DNA of 64,000 nt from Bacteroidota bacterium (lineage in GTDB: Bacteria > Bacteroidota > Bacteroidia > AKYH767-A > OLB10), in contig JADJOZ010000016.1 of the NCBI GenBank assembly GCA_016713525.1, forward strand, positions 186,001-250,000, given 5' to 3'. A model generated the notes under the pieces. It saw only the letters and a program-made list of their open reading frames with translations, was not told where the DNA came from and made no database searches. The position numbers and the translations under genes are program-made. Shown here piece by piece: positions 19,833 through 28,440 of this stretch. Position 1 is the first letter of the stretch, and the number at the start of each line of letters is the position of its first letter.

Positions 19833-21743
19833 TTATGCTTCGCTATTTTCAGAAGCTTGCGTTTCATCTTCCTCTTTGTTGGTTCGTTTTGCTTCTTAAT
19901 TCATCCAATGCCGCCTTTGCAATTTTGGGAAGATTAATTGACATGTGCTCGTAAGTAACATCTTCAATTGAAGGTGGTGGCGGTAACTCTGACGTTTCAG
20001 CGAAAAAGGATTTACAGAAGCCAAAGGCATTCTTCTTGCATCTAACTTATTTACTCTGCCGCTTGCAACTGCATACTCTTTAAAGTTTGTATCTCTCAAT
20101 GAAGCATCATAAAACTCGATGTATTCAAACTTCTCTGCTCGTCTGTCAATATCTTCTTTCAATCTGTCCATGTATTCAGTAAAATCTTCCTGGATCATTT
20201 TGAAATCTTTCGACTTGGCTTCAAACGCAGCAAATACTTCTGCTTCATTCTCCTCTGATTTTACAAGGGAAGCATCAATTGTTGTATTATTTTTTAGATT
20301 GTCTTCCGTCTTTTTCAAAGCAACCATTGCATTGTAAGATGAAATGTATTCACTCAAAGTTGAACGCATGATGTTTATTAAATCATTGCTTTCTGCTCTG
20401 TTTCTTCCATAAAAATCCATTGTCTCCTGATGCCACTGATTGAGGTAAGATGTTTTTTGGTCTTTTATATTGTTGTAAATTTTCATTCTCTCCAATCTTG
20501 TTTCCTCCATTAAATTCTGAACAATAGGAGCTACTATTTCTTCGTGAATTTGATGAACACCGAAAGGGAAATTTGTTTTGCTTCCATCTTCTCCAACCCA
20601 ACAGTCCGAAACAATGTCATACTTTAACTTTGAGCTTGGTTTGAGTTGAAATGGTTGATAATTTTCTACTGATTCTTGGTAATTGAATTTTTCATTTCTG
20701 ATTCTTTCAATTTCATCTGCTTCAAGATTTGGCGAATAGTGATTGTAAGAACATTTCAAAATTTTGAATAGCGTTTTGTTTGAAGTATCAACCATCATAT
20801 TTGTTGAAGCAAGTTTCACTTTGGTTATTGCCTGAACTGAATTTGCCATGTTCATCATCAACGTTTTCAAAACTTCTTCAAACTGCGTTTGATTTTTCTC
20901 TAAAGATTTTTTCATTTCATTCAACGAATGAAATCTTGCAATCTCATCTTGATAAGGTGAGTTGTCAAAAATGTAGAAAACGGGAGCGTTTCCTGTTTCT
21001 GTTGTTGAATGTTCATTGATAAATTTTGAATGTTCGCTTTCAGGTAACACAACTGGAAGTGAAACGGAAGTCAAGTCCAAATCCGAAAGACAAAAGGATG
21101 AAGTGCGAAGTGTTCTATCAATTTTCCCTAAGTAATCGTGATAAGTAACATTTTGAATAGAGAGAGAATAATCATCAGTGCTTACTGATTCTGTTTCTTC
21201 CGATTTTTCAATGATTGGAGCATCTTTCATTAACTCGTCTAAATCATTTACTGCACTTGTAAATAATTCCGCTTGCTTCAACGTATTCAGATTAAAGTTC
21301 TGAGAATTGACAGAGTTGGTGTAATCAATCATAAAACTTTTATCTTCAAAAGGAATTTGAGCGGCAACAGGAACGTAACCGATTCCCAACTTCGTAACCT
21401 TGTAATCCCTGAAAATTTCTTTGTGCATTTTTTGAAACTCTGCAATCTTCTGCTCGTTTGCATCAATCTCTTCTTGCAGTTCTTTCATTTTTAAATGTGC
21501 TGTAATTGCAAAGTAGATTGGAATAAGCACGAAGAAAAAAATCATGCAAATCAATCTTGTTTGTTTTGCCTTGGCAAAATCCTGACTAAGTTGTGCAACT
21601 CGTTCTTTGCACACTGCTATTTCCTTTTCATACGTTTCTTCTTCGCTGACAATTTTTTCAGCGGCTTGTTTGTAATAGTCAAAAAGGACCTTTGCTTGGT
21701 CTTGATAGATGTTTGCCGAAGCATTGAAAATTTTTCCGCTCAT
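19833..21743 (-). CDS. Operon protein 3: large coiled-coil protein with one TM helix, frameshifted near C-terminus
   Basis: It starts at 21743 (MSGKIFNASANIYQDQAKVL). Residues 20-58 are coiled coil, ~62-84 a transmembrane helix (LICMIFFFVLIPIYFAITAH), then a second coiled coil. A long mixed domain follows (~120-580, with further helices such as TYEKEIAV- and ETRLERMKIY-type stretches). A frameshift near 20000 hides the end: the corrected text reads FAETSELPPPPSIEDV … EEDETQASENSEA, stopping at 19833. The corrected length is about 636 residues. No known family is recognised. The topology (N-terminal coil, TM, large soluble domain) suggests a membrane-anchored scaffold. It starts 20 bp after protein 2. 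Confidence 0.75.
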
Positions 21744-21762
21744 AACTTTTATTTGTTAGTGG

Positions 21763-22471
21763 TTATTTTGAGTAAGTGTTTTTTCTAAGTTTTAATAGCT
21801 CCTCACACTTATTGAGGAGTGAAAATACTTCCACTCCGCCTTCATTTTTATTTCTTGCGATTGCATATGCTTGTTGAATTGTGCTTGCAATTTCAGAATC
21901 AATGTCTGCTGCGGATTGATTGTTAGTTGGCGATAAGTAGCGAACATCTTCTTTCAGTAAATTAATTTTTTGTTTTTCTCCTGCCCACTTTGATGAATCT
22001 CCAGTAAATAAAATCTCAAATTGATTCAATGCTCTTAGGATTTCATCCTTCCCTTTCCTCTCCGAGTCTTGTTCTGCTTGAACTGACACAGCTTTGCCCG
22101 AACTTAAATGAGAAAATAAATAGCCAATTAATAAAATGAAAGCTGCAAGGAGTTGAAAGAAAAGTTGGTAACGGAAATGGATTTCCCCAAAATAACCAAT
22201 GGCTATTATTGCAATTGCAAAAATGAATAGAAGCGAATGTAAACAAGACGAATTCCAAGACCACCAACTTGTTTTCAAAATCAAAATTGATTCCGAAAAG
22301 TCCTAACTCTGTAAAGGATGTAACCAAGAAAACAATACAAACCGTAGTTAAATCCAACCAAAAAACATCGTTCCTTTTGTCCTGTGGAACGAATAGAAAA
22401 AATCCTGTGAAGATTAACGCTAATCCTGCAATTAAAACTACATATCCGAATATTTGACTTTTCTGTTTCAT
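21763..22471 (-). CDS. Operon protein 2: polytopic membrane protein with soluble C-terminal domain, frameshifted
   Basis: It starts at 22471 (MKQKSQIFGYVVLIAGLALI), 3 bp after the SPFH gene's stop. There are four predicted TM helices: two in the first frame (FGYVVLIAGLALIFTGFFLF and LTTVCIVFLVTSF) and two after the frameshift near 22270 (LLFIFAIAIIAIGYF and LLAAFILLIGYLF). A soluble helical tail of about 110 residues follows (ERKGKDEILRALNQFEILF … FSLLNKCEELLKLRKN). The corrected length is about 236 residues. Four-TM/coil proteins often accompany SPFH proteins in membrane-stress loci; the specific role here is inference. Confidence 0.65.
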
Positions 22472-22473
22472 AT

Positions 22474-23718
22474 TTAGCAGTTTTTAAATCCACATTGAGA
22501 ACAGAATGGTGTGCTTCCTAATTTATGTCCGCATCGTTTGCAGCAACCTTCTTTTGCAGAAACAGGTTTTCCGCAAGTCGCACAAAACGCTGCTCCGTCT
22601 GCTAATGGTGAACTACAATTTGTGCAAACTGAACCGCTTGCTAATAAACCTGTTCCGCAACTCACACACTTCTTTGCATCCTTGTCATTGTCTGCTCCGC
22701 ATTTTGGGCAAGCTGTATATGGGTCGCCACAATAAGGACAGAACTTCATATTACTTGAAAATTTCTTAGCACAATTAGAACAATAAACTTCTCTTGCAGG
22801 AGTAGCAACAGGATTTTGAACATTTTGATTTGTTTCTTGATTGTTGTATGAAACAGGATTAAGCAAACCGCCATCTGATGTATTACCAATCAGATTTGTT
22901 GCAAGAACTGCATCCAATAAACTATTTTGTCCGTTACCTTTGCCTTGAATCTAATGCTTTATCGCCTAACTCAAATACTTGCGACTGCTGCCAGGTGTAT
23001 CCACCAATAATTTGTGCGCTCTGCTGCGACATGGCTTTCAGAATCATTTTACCTGCATCAGTATTTGAATCAACTTCAATAGTTGTGATGTAAAAACCTA
23101 TGAGTTGGAATCCGTAATCTTCCCAAAAATTTGCAATGGATAATCTTAAATATTCCGAAAGTGTATCCAAGAATGCTGAAATAGTTTTGATGCCAATTTT
23201 ATTTGAGATTATGAATTGAAGAATTGTAGATTTTGTTTTTGAAACCGTTGCTCCGTAAAAATTATCAGAAAGTTGTCTTGATGTAAATGTTGTTGTTGTT
23301 CCAACCAACTTTATTAAAAATCTCTCTGCATCAACAATTTTAATTCCATATCGTCCTTTTGAAAGTAGTGGAACCATTGTCTGATAGTCGGGGTCGTGAT
23401 ACATCATAGAATCCGTTGTCCAGTCAAGATTCAACGGCATCAACTTGTTTACAAACCAAACTTCGGCAGTGAATGGATTTTTTCCTGCGAATGGAATGCC
23501 AAAAAGGGTTCTGAGAATTGGCAAGTTCTCCGTGTTAAGCGTATGCTTACCTGGTCCAAACTTCCAACAACTTGTCCTTTGGAAAATAAAATTGCTTCTT
23601 GCGATTCAGAAACTACAAGTTGAGTATAGGTGCTCAAGTTTGTCGCTGGAAATTTCCAAGCGAATAATTGTTCTTCTGGTCTTGTTTCCCATTTTACAAA
23701 GTCAATGATTGCTGCCAT
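22474..23718 (-). CDS. SPFH-domain protein with C-terminal zinc ribbons (YdjI-like), frameshifted
   Basis: It starts at 23718 (MAAIIDFVKWETRPEEQLFA). The text through residue ~330 is that of the COG4260 SPFH family: SESQEAILFSKGQVVGSLDQ, NLPILRTLFGIPFAGKNPFT, AEVWFVNKLMPLNLDWTTDS, GRYGIKIVDAERFLIKLVGT. The C-terminal ~90 residues hold eight CxxC pairs (CSNC, CPYC, CPKC, CVSC, CTNC, CATC, CKRC, CSQC), i.e. about four zinc ribbons. Two frameshifts (near 23545 and 22940) cancel; the corrected length is about 414. SPFH proteins form ring-like membrane assemblies. B. subtilis YdjI, of this family, acts with membrane partners and the phage-shock-like YdjF. First gene of the six-gene operon. Confidence 0.85.
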
Positions 23719-23836
23719 CGTAGTTATGATTTAAAATAAATTATTTAGTGTGTTTTAACAAATGTAAAGAAATTTTCAAACCACAAGCTATATTGATGTT
23801 TTCAAATTTCGTGAATTTCTCTAAGGAGCGTTGGAG

Positions 23837-23901
23837 AAAACACTCTTTCATTTTTTTTCTGTGTTGAGTTCTTGTGATGGAAAAAAATGAAAGTGTGTTT
23901 T
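23837..23901. repeat. Long hairpin upstream of the six-gene operon
   Basis: The 21-nt arms at 23837-23857 and 23881-23901 (left arm core 'aaaacactctttcatttttt') pair with one mismatch and a 23-nt loop. Its size and flanks ('ttggagaaaa', 'gtgtgttgg') echo the hairpin at 16765-16832, so the two may be related ends of one element rather than independent terminators. Confidence 0.7.
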
Positions 23902-23910
23902 GTGTGTTGG

Positions 23911-23928
23911 CAAAAAATAAAACTTCAT
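23911..23928. repeat. Terminal inverted repeat of the six-gene unit, right
   Basis: 'caaaaaataaaacttcat' is the inverse of the sequence at 16701-16719. It lies just outside the upstream hairpin, mirroring the left side. Confidence 0.65.
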
Positions 23929-24156
23929 AGGGGTGGTTCTCTGATAGAGGTGTCAGTTCGCATCGTCCGGTCATAAAAAATGTTTGCTTCATGCAGTCAG
24001 TTTGATATTAGCAGGGTGCGATAAGGTTGCGCATGACTCTTCAATCCCCACGCCACAAACACAAAACATTAACCGTGTATGAAACGCCTATTTGCCCTAG
24101 TTCTCGTAGCGGGTTATTATGAAGTATTGAAGTCAATTCTTCTCACTCCCAATCCC

Positions 24157-24298
24157 CTAAAATTACACCACCAAACCCCAACCACCTAATTTCTAAGCGA
24201 GAATTTGATGTTTTATAATACATTAAAAATTAGGCACTTGCAAATTTGAGCATTAAAAAAACCAAGGGTAAACCCTTGGGTGTTGAAAACTTTTTTTT
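24157..24298. repeat. 142-bp direct repeat, right copy
   Basis: This copy has the same length and orientation as 15595-15736, including the palindrome 'ccaagggtaaacccttgg' and the closing 'tgttgaaaac' plus T-run. It marks the right edge of the island. Confidence 0.85.
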
Positions 24299-24496
24299 GA
24301 AAATTCTTCTTAAAAGAGCTGCGGAGCTGGGTTAATTATGTGGTTTTTTGAACCGTTTAACTTCTTAAAAACACATTGCTTCATTTTCTGGTTTTCACTC
24401 TGTTTTGGCTTTTCTTTTGGTTTGAGTTGCCGCTTGTGATTGCACGACATGGCACTTCACTTTTTTCTCGTCCTTTTTACTTATTATTCTCTTAGC

Positions 24497-24556
24497 ATGG
24501 AAACGTCAACAATCCCACAAAAAGCTCCAATCCAATATTCTTACTCATCCGGATAA
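24497..24556 (+). pseudogene. Duplicated 5' end of hppD (fragment)
   Basis: From ATG at 24497 the first 32 bases match the start of the real hppD gene at 27039-27070 with two differences, coding METSTIPQKAP versus METSTITQKAP. After that the reading runs into the 3' end of the lipoprotein gene on the other strand and stops after 19 codons. The 30 bases upstream are also loosely similar to the hppD leader. This is a remnant or duplication, not a functional gene. Confidence 0.75.
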
Positions 24557-26808
24557 TGCCAACTACTGATACTTGCATTCGTTACATTCACCTGATAAAC
24601 CTGACCGGTTACCGGATCTGTTCGTTTGAAAATGCCTGAAAAAGTACCTGTAATATAACCTCCCGGAGGTGGATATGAATTTATTGTTAATGTGCCGGAA
24701 ACTAGTTCATCATACTTTTTTGTCGTTACTCCATTGAATTCTTTCCGGATATGGAAAGAAGTAGAATAGAAATCAGATGGGGCTGAATATACTCCCGGAG
24801 TATTACCATTAAATTTCAGCGTACCGCCAAATCCGCCATTTGAGCTACTCATACAGCCAGCATATTTTAATACAGTTTCATTGGTTGCAGATTTATAGTT
24901 TCCTGCAATATATCCACCAAAAAAGCTGGTTGCTGGACACCAGTCAAAAGAAATGGTTTGATTTGCAAAGCCATCACCGTTTGCTGTGAGTGCATTCAAA
25001 CCAGAGGTTCTCCAATCGGGCAACCTGGCAAGATCCATTTTACCTGATATGGTTACCGGCTGGGATCCATTTACTGCTGATGTTGTAAGAGTACCTGATA
25101 AATAAGCTTTAAGCCGACCTATTTCATTTCCATAAGTCAAAATTTGCATGTCACAAGAGGAGGTAGGTGTTTCACTACTGAATGATTTAAAGATACTGTG
25201 AACCTGATCATTTACCATCACCCTGATATAATTGGTTTGAACGGAATTGCAATTATAAGTTCCCGGGGAATTGCCGTTAAAATAGGCATAAATAGTGACT
25301 GTTTTTCCCTGCAATGTGGTTCCGGTTAAACTCAGATATGTCATTCCAGTCTGCCTGTATTGGGCTTCTGATCCTGTAACATCCAAAGTCAAGGTTTCAT
25401 TGACAAATCCGGCACCATTTATCGTTATTGTGTTTGCTGTATCAGGAATATAACAAACTGAAATATTACCCAGATTTGCTGTAACATTTGGTAAAGGAGT
25501 CGAAGCCGCAGATGTTACAATTTTCGTTGGAGTTACGTACCTCATTGTTACATTCATATTTGATTTAACAGGAACAGTAAACGAGCCTGTTGTTGAATAA
25601 ATGCCAGTGAAACCAAACTGGCTTCCATAATTTACATCAACCCAGCCTGCAGCACCGGAGCCATTGCAATCCTGCATCATGCCAGATAAGTATGCCGGAC
25701 ATTGCAAAACAATATCTCCCATATCATACTGCTGACCCGGTGTAATTGGGCCTATATTGAATGGTTGTGAAAATACACCAAGTGAATTTGCCGGAGGAAC
25801 GACAACCTGAAATGACAGATTTCCCGGAACTCTTTTAATAAAGTACCCATCGTTGTTAGTAAATTCATAATTATCAATATCAAAAAAGACTAAAGTATTT
25901 GCTATCGGATTGTTGTTACAATCTAATACCCGTCCTTTTAAATAGGCCGCAGAATGTAGTGACCCACACCCCCAAAAACTAAAATGGCTCACAGTTGCTT
26001 CATAGAAATTTCCATTTTTGGTCGCTATCGTTTCTTCAACCCACAAGCCAGTTTGTTCATTAAAAGAACATAACGCTGTGGTGGCGGGTGCAGCACTAAT
26101 TTGAGAAGAAGGAATTGGCAATTGTATTGTAGCTGTTTTTCCCGGTGCCATTTTTAAAGGAACACTGGCACCAGTAACTAAACCAATATAAGCAAAAGAG
26201 TAAGTTCTGAACTGTTGGGGCGAATTCTGGATATCAATTGCCATTCTGTCACTTCCAGGAAACTTTAACCGATAAAGGGAATCGCTGATATCTGAAATGT
26301 CTGTTTGGACTAACACCTGTCCGCTAAACGGACTTCCATCCTCATTTACAACGGCATCTGGCGGAAAAATTAATTTGCATCCTGAAGGGTTGACAGTTAT
26401 GGTGCCACCTGATCCATTTTGGAAGTATGAATTTTGAGCTGCTGGTAATATAGTATTGATGTATTGAATACCCTGTTCAGCTGAAACCCCAATATAATTG
26501 GAAATATAACCAGTTTTTTTAACTTTTATAACCCCCCTGTCAGCAGGTATAGCAACTTGGTTCAAAGCATATAAACCATTTGCATCTGTCAATACAGTTG
26601 TACTTCCAAGAGTTACTTCAGCATTTTCTATCGGCGAATTCCATTCATTAAGAATTCTTCCGCAGACAATAACTTTTTCAGATGTAGAAGGGAAATTCGG
26701 ACCACCTTCGTCATTGTCTTTTTTGCATCCAACTAAGAAAACCGAACAAACAAATAATAGTAAGCCAAAATAGTATTGGACTTTGATTTTACTTTGATAA
26801 TTTACCAT
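24541..26808 (-). CDS. Large surface lipoprotein with carboxypeptidase-regulatory-like domains
   Basis: The N-terminus MVNYQSKIKVQYYFGLLLFV … FLVGCKKDND has a lipobox (LVGC), so it is lipid-anchored. Residues ~45-115 form a CarboxypepD_reg-like beta-sandwich (ICGRILNEWNSPIENAEVTL). Around 130-220 the GGTITVNPSGCKLIFPPDAV pattern resembles ZU5/UPA-type sequences common in Bacteroidota surface proteins. A second regulatory-like domain begins near 290 (AYLKGRVLDCNNNPIANTLV), followed by beta-rich repeats to residue 755. The gene is intact. No enzymatic motif is visible; its function is unknown. It sits between the hppD fragment and the real hppD, on the opposite strand. Confidence 0.85.
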   Translation of the reverse strand: MVNYQSKIKVQYYFGLLLFVCSVFLVGCKKDNDEGGPNFPSTSEKVIVCGRILNEWNSPIENAEVTLGSTTVLTDANGLYALNQVAIPADRGVIKVKKTGYISNYIGVSAEQGIQYINTILPAAQNSYFQNGSGGTITVNPSGCKLIFPPDAVVNEDGSPFSGQVLVQTDISDISDSLYRLKFPGSDRMAIDIQNSPQQFRTYSFAYIGLVTGASVPLKMAPGKTATIQLPIPSSQISAAPATTALCSFNEQTGLWVEETIATKNGNFYEATVSHFSFWGCGSLHSAAYLKGRVLDCNNNPIANTLVFFDIDNYEFTNNDGYFIKRVPGNLSFQVVVPPANSLGVFSQPFNIGPITPGQQYDMGDIVLQCPAYLSGMMQDCNGSGAAGWVDVNYGSQFGFTGIYSTTGSFTVPVKSNMNVTMRYVTPTKIVTSAASTPLPNVTANLGNISVCYIPDTANTITINGAGFVNETLTLDVTGSEAQYRQTGMTYLSLTGTTLQGKTVTIYAYFNGNSPGTYNCNSVQTNYIRVMVNDQVHSIFKSFSSETPTSSCDMQILTYGNEIGRLKAYLSGTLTTSAVNGSQPVTISGKMDLARLPDWRTSGLNALTANGDGFANQTISFDWCPATSFFGGYIAGNYKSATNETVLKYAGCMSSSNGGFGGTLKFNGNTPGVYSAPSDFYSTSFHIRKEFNGVTTKKYDELVSGTLTINSYPPPGGYITGTFSGIFKRTDPVTGQVYQVNVTNASISSWHYPDE

Positions 26809-27038
26809 GGTGAAAATAGTTTTTTAAAGACGGTAAAACAACTGTTTAGATGCAAGGAGGTTAAAAGTAATTGAAAATCATTAAAAAATGAATAATATTT
26901 CGTTTGATATGTTCCCATGCGAGTGCAACTGAATTTCAGCAATTCTTTTCTAAGTGACATTCTCCAGCAATCACTTCTTCCTACCTTATTGCCATTCCCA
27001 TTTTTTCACGATATTTGCACTATTAAAAGCTACTTACC

Positions 27039-28175
27039 ATGGAAACCTCAACAATCACACAAAAAGCTCCGGATTCTGCTCAAAATACCGATTTTTTGCC
27101 TCTAAATGGCACCGATTATATCGAATTTTATGTTGGAAATGCCAAGCAATCAGCATATTACTATCAGGCAGCTTTCGGTTTTGAACTGGTAGCCTATTGC
27201 GGCCCTGAAACCGGAATCCGCGATCGCGCTTCTTATGTTTTGCAGCAAAACAAGGTCCGGATTGTGCTCACCACTCCAATGCACCCCGACTCCCCTATTG
27301 CCGATCACATCAAAAAGCATGGCGATGGTGTAAAGGTCCTGGCGCTCTGGGTCGACGATGCTGAAATGTCGTGGAATGAAACCACTAAAAGAGGAGCTAA
27401 AAGTTTTGAAGCACCAAAGACTATTCAAGATGAAAATGGTGAAGTTAAGGTAGCCTCCATTCATACTTATGGCGAAACGATTCACACTTTCGTAGAGCGT
27501 AAAAACTATAAAGGGATCTTCCTTCCCGGATATAAGCCGGCAAAAAGCAAGTTCCCGGTTAAGTCAACCGGACTGCAGTATGTCGATCATTGCGTAGGCA
27601 ATGTGGAGCTTGGCAAAATGAACGAATGGGTGCGCTTTTATGAAGATGTAATGGGCTTCAAAACCATTATCACATTCGATGATGAAGATATCTCAACTGA
27701 ATATTCAGCCCTGATGTCGAAAGTGGTATCTAATGGAAATGGGTTTGTCAAATTCCCGATTAATGAACCTGCTGAAGGCAAGAAAAAATCGCAAATTGAT
27801 GAATATCTGGAATTTTATCATGGCCCGGGTGTGCAACACATTGCCATCATCACTAACAATATCATTGAAACGGTAAGTGACCTCATCAGTCGCGGAGTCG
27901 ATTTCCTCACAGTTCCCACAACCTATTATGATACACTCCAGGAACGTGTTGGTAAAATTGATGAGGATATGGAATCCCTTAAAAAACTTGGTATCCTGGT
28001 AGATCGGGATGATGAGGGTTACCTGCTCCAGATTTTTACCAAACCCGTCGAAGATCGCCCAACTGTATTCTTCGAAATCATTCAAAGAAAAGGTGCTAAA
28101 TCGTTTGGAAAAGGAAACTTCAAAGCACTTTTTGAAGCCATTGAAAGAGAACAATCCCTTCGAGGAAATCTCTGA
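27039..28175 (+). CDS. hppD: 4-hydroxyphenylpyruvate dioxygenase
   Basis: Converts 4-hydroxyphenylpyruvate to homogentisate in tyrosine degradation; Fe(II)-dependent, cytoplasmic. The 378-residue protein has two VOC-type domains. Iron ligands are visible at His184 (YVDHCVGNVE), His267 (GPGVQHIAI) and Glu346 (VFFEIIQRKGAKSFGKGNFK), and the family's C-terminal GNFKALFEAIEREQ helix is present. The length matches the family. A strong terminator follows at once. The neighbouring homogentisate dioxygenase gene is not in the window. The promoter region also borders the divergent lipoprotein gene. Confidence 0.97.
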   Translation: METSTITQKAPDSAQNTDFLPLNGTDYIEFYVGNAKQSAYYYQAAFGFELVAYCGPETGIRDRASYVLQQNKVRIVLTTPMHPDSPIADHIKKHGDGVKVLALWVDDAEMSWNETTKRGAKSFEAPKTIQDENGEVKVASIHTYGETIHTFVERKNYKGIFLPGYKPAKSKFPVKSTGLQYVDHCVGNVELGKMNEWVRFYEDVMGFKTIITFDDEDISTEYSALMSKVVSNGNGFVKFPINEPAEGKKKSQIDEYLEFYHGPGVQHIAIITNNIIETVSDLISRGVDFLTVPTTYYDTLQERVGKIDEDMESLKKLGILVDRDDEGYLLQIFTKPVEDRPTVFFEIIQRKGAKSFGKGNFKALFEAIEREQSLRGNL

Positions 28176-28189
28176 TAAATTCTCTGAAA

Positions 28190-28221
28190 GCAAAAAGCCC
28201 CGATAAAACGGGGCTTTTTGC
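28190..28221 (+). terminator. Rho-independent terminator after hppD
   Basis: The perfect 13-nt arms gcaaaaagccccg / cggggctttttgc flank a 6-nt loop. The T-run is contained in the stem, and the hairpin begins 14 bp after the stop codon. Confidence 0.9.
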
Positions 28222-28440
28222 TTTTCAAGTAGTTGTAATCAACATGTAAACGGTGGTCCCCTTTAACGGAAAAGGAAAGATTTGAAAAGTAACTTTTTCA
28301 TTGATATATTATTGTATATCAATATTTTAATATACATTTCAAGGATCGTGAAACATTCCATGTGAAACATTTTTTGTGTTGATGTTTACGATATTTTTAA
28401 TATAACTTATTGCCTGTCAACCAGTATAAAGTTTCAGGCA

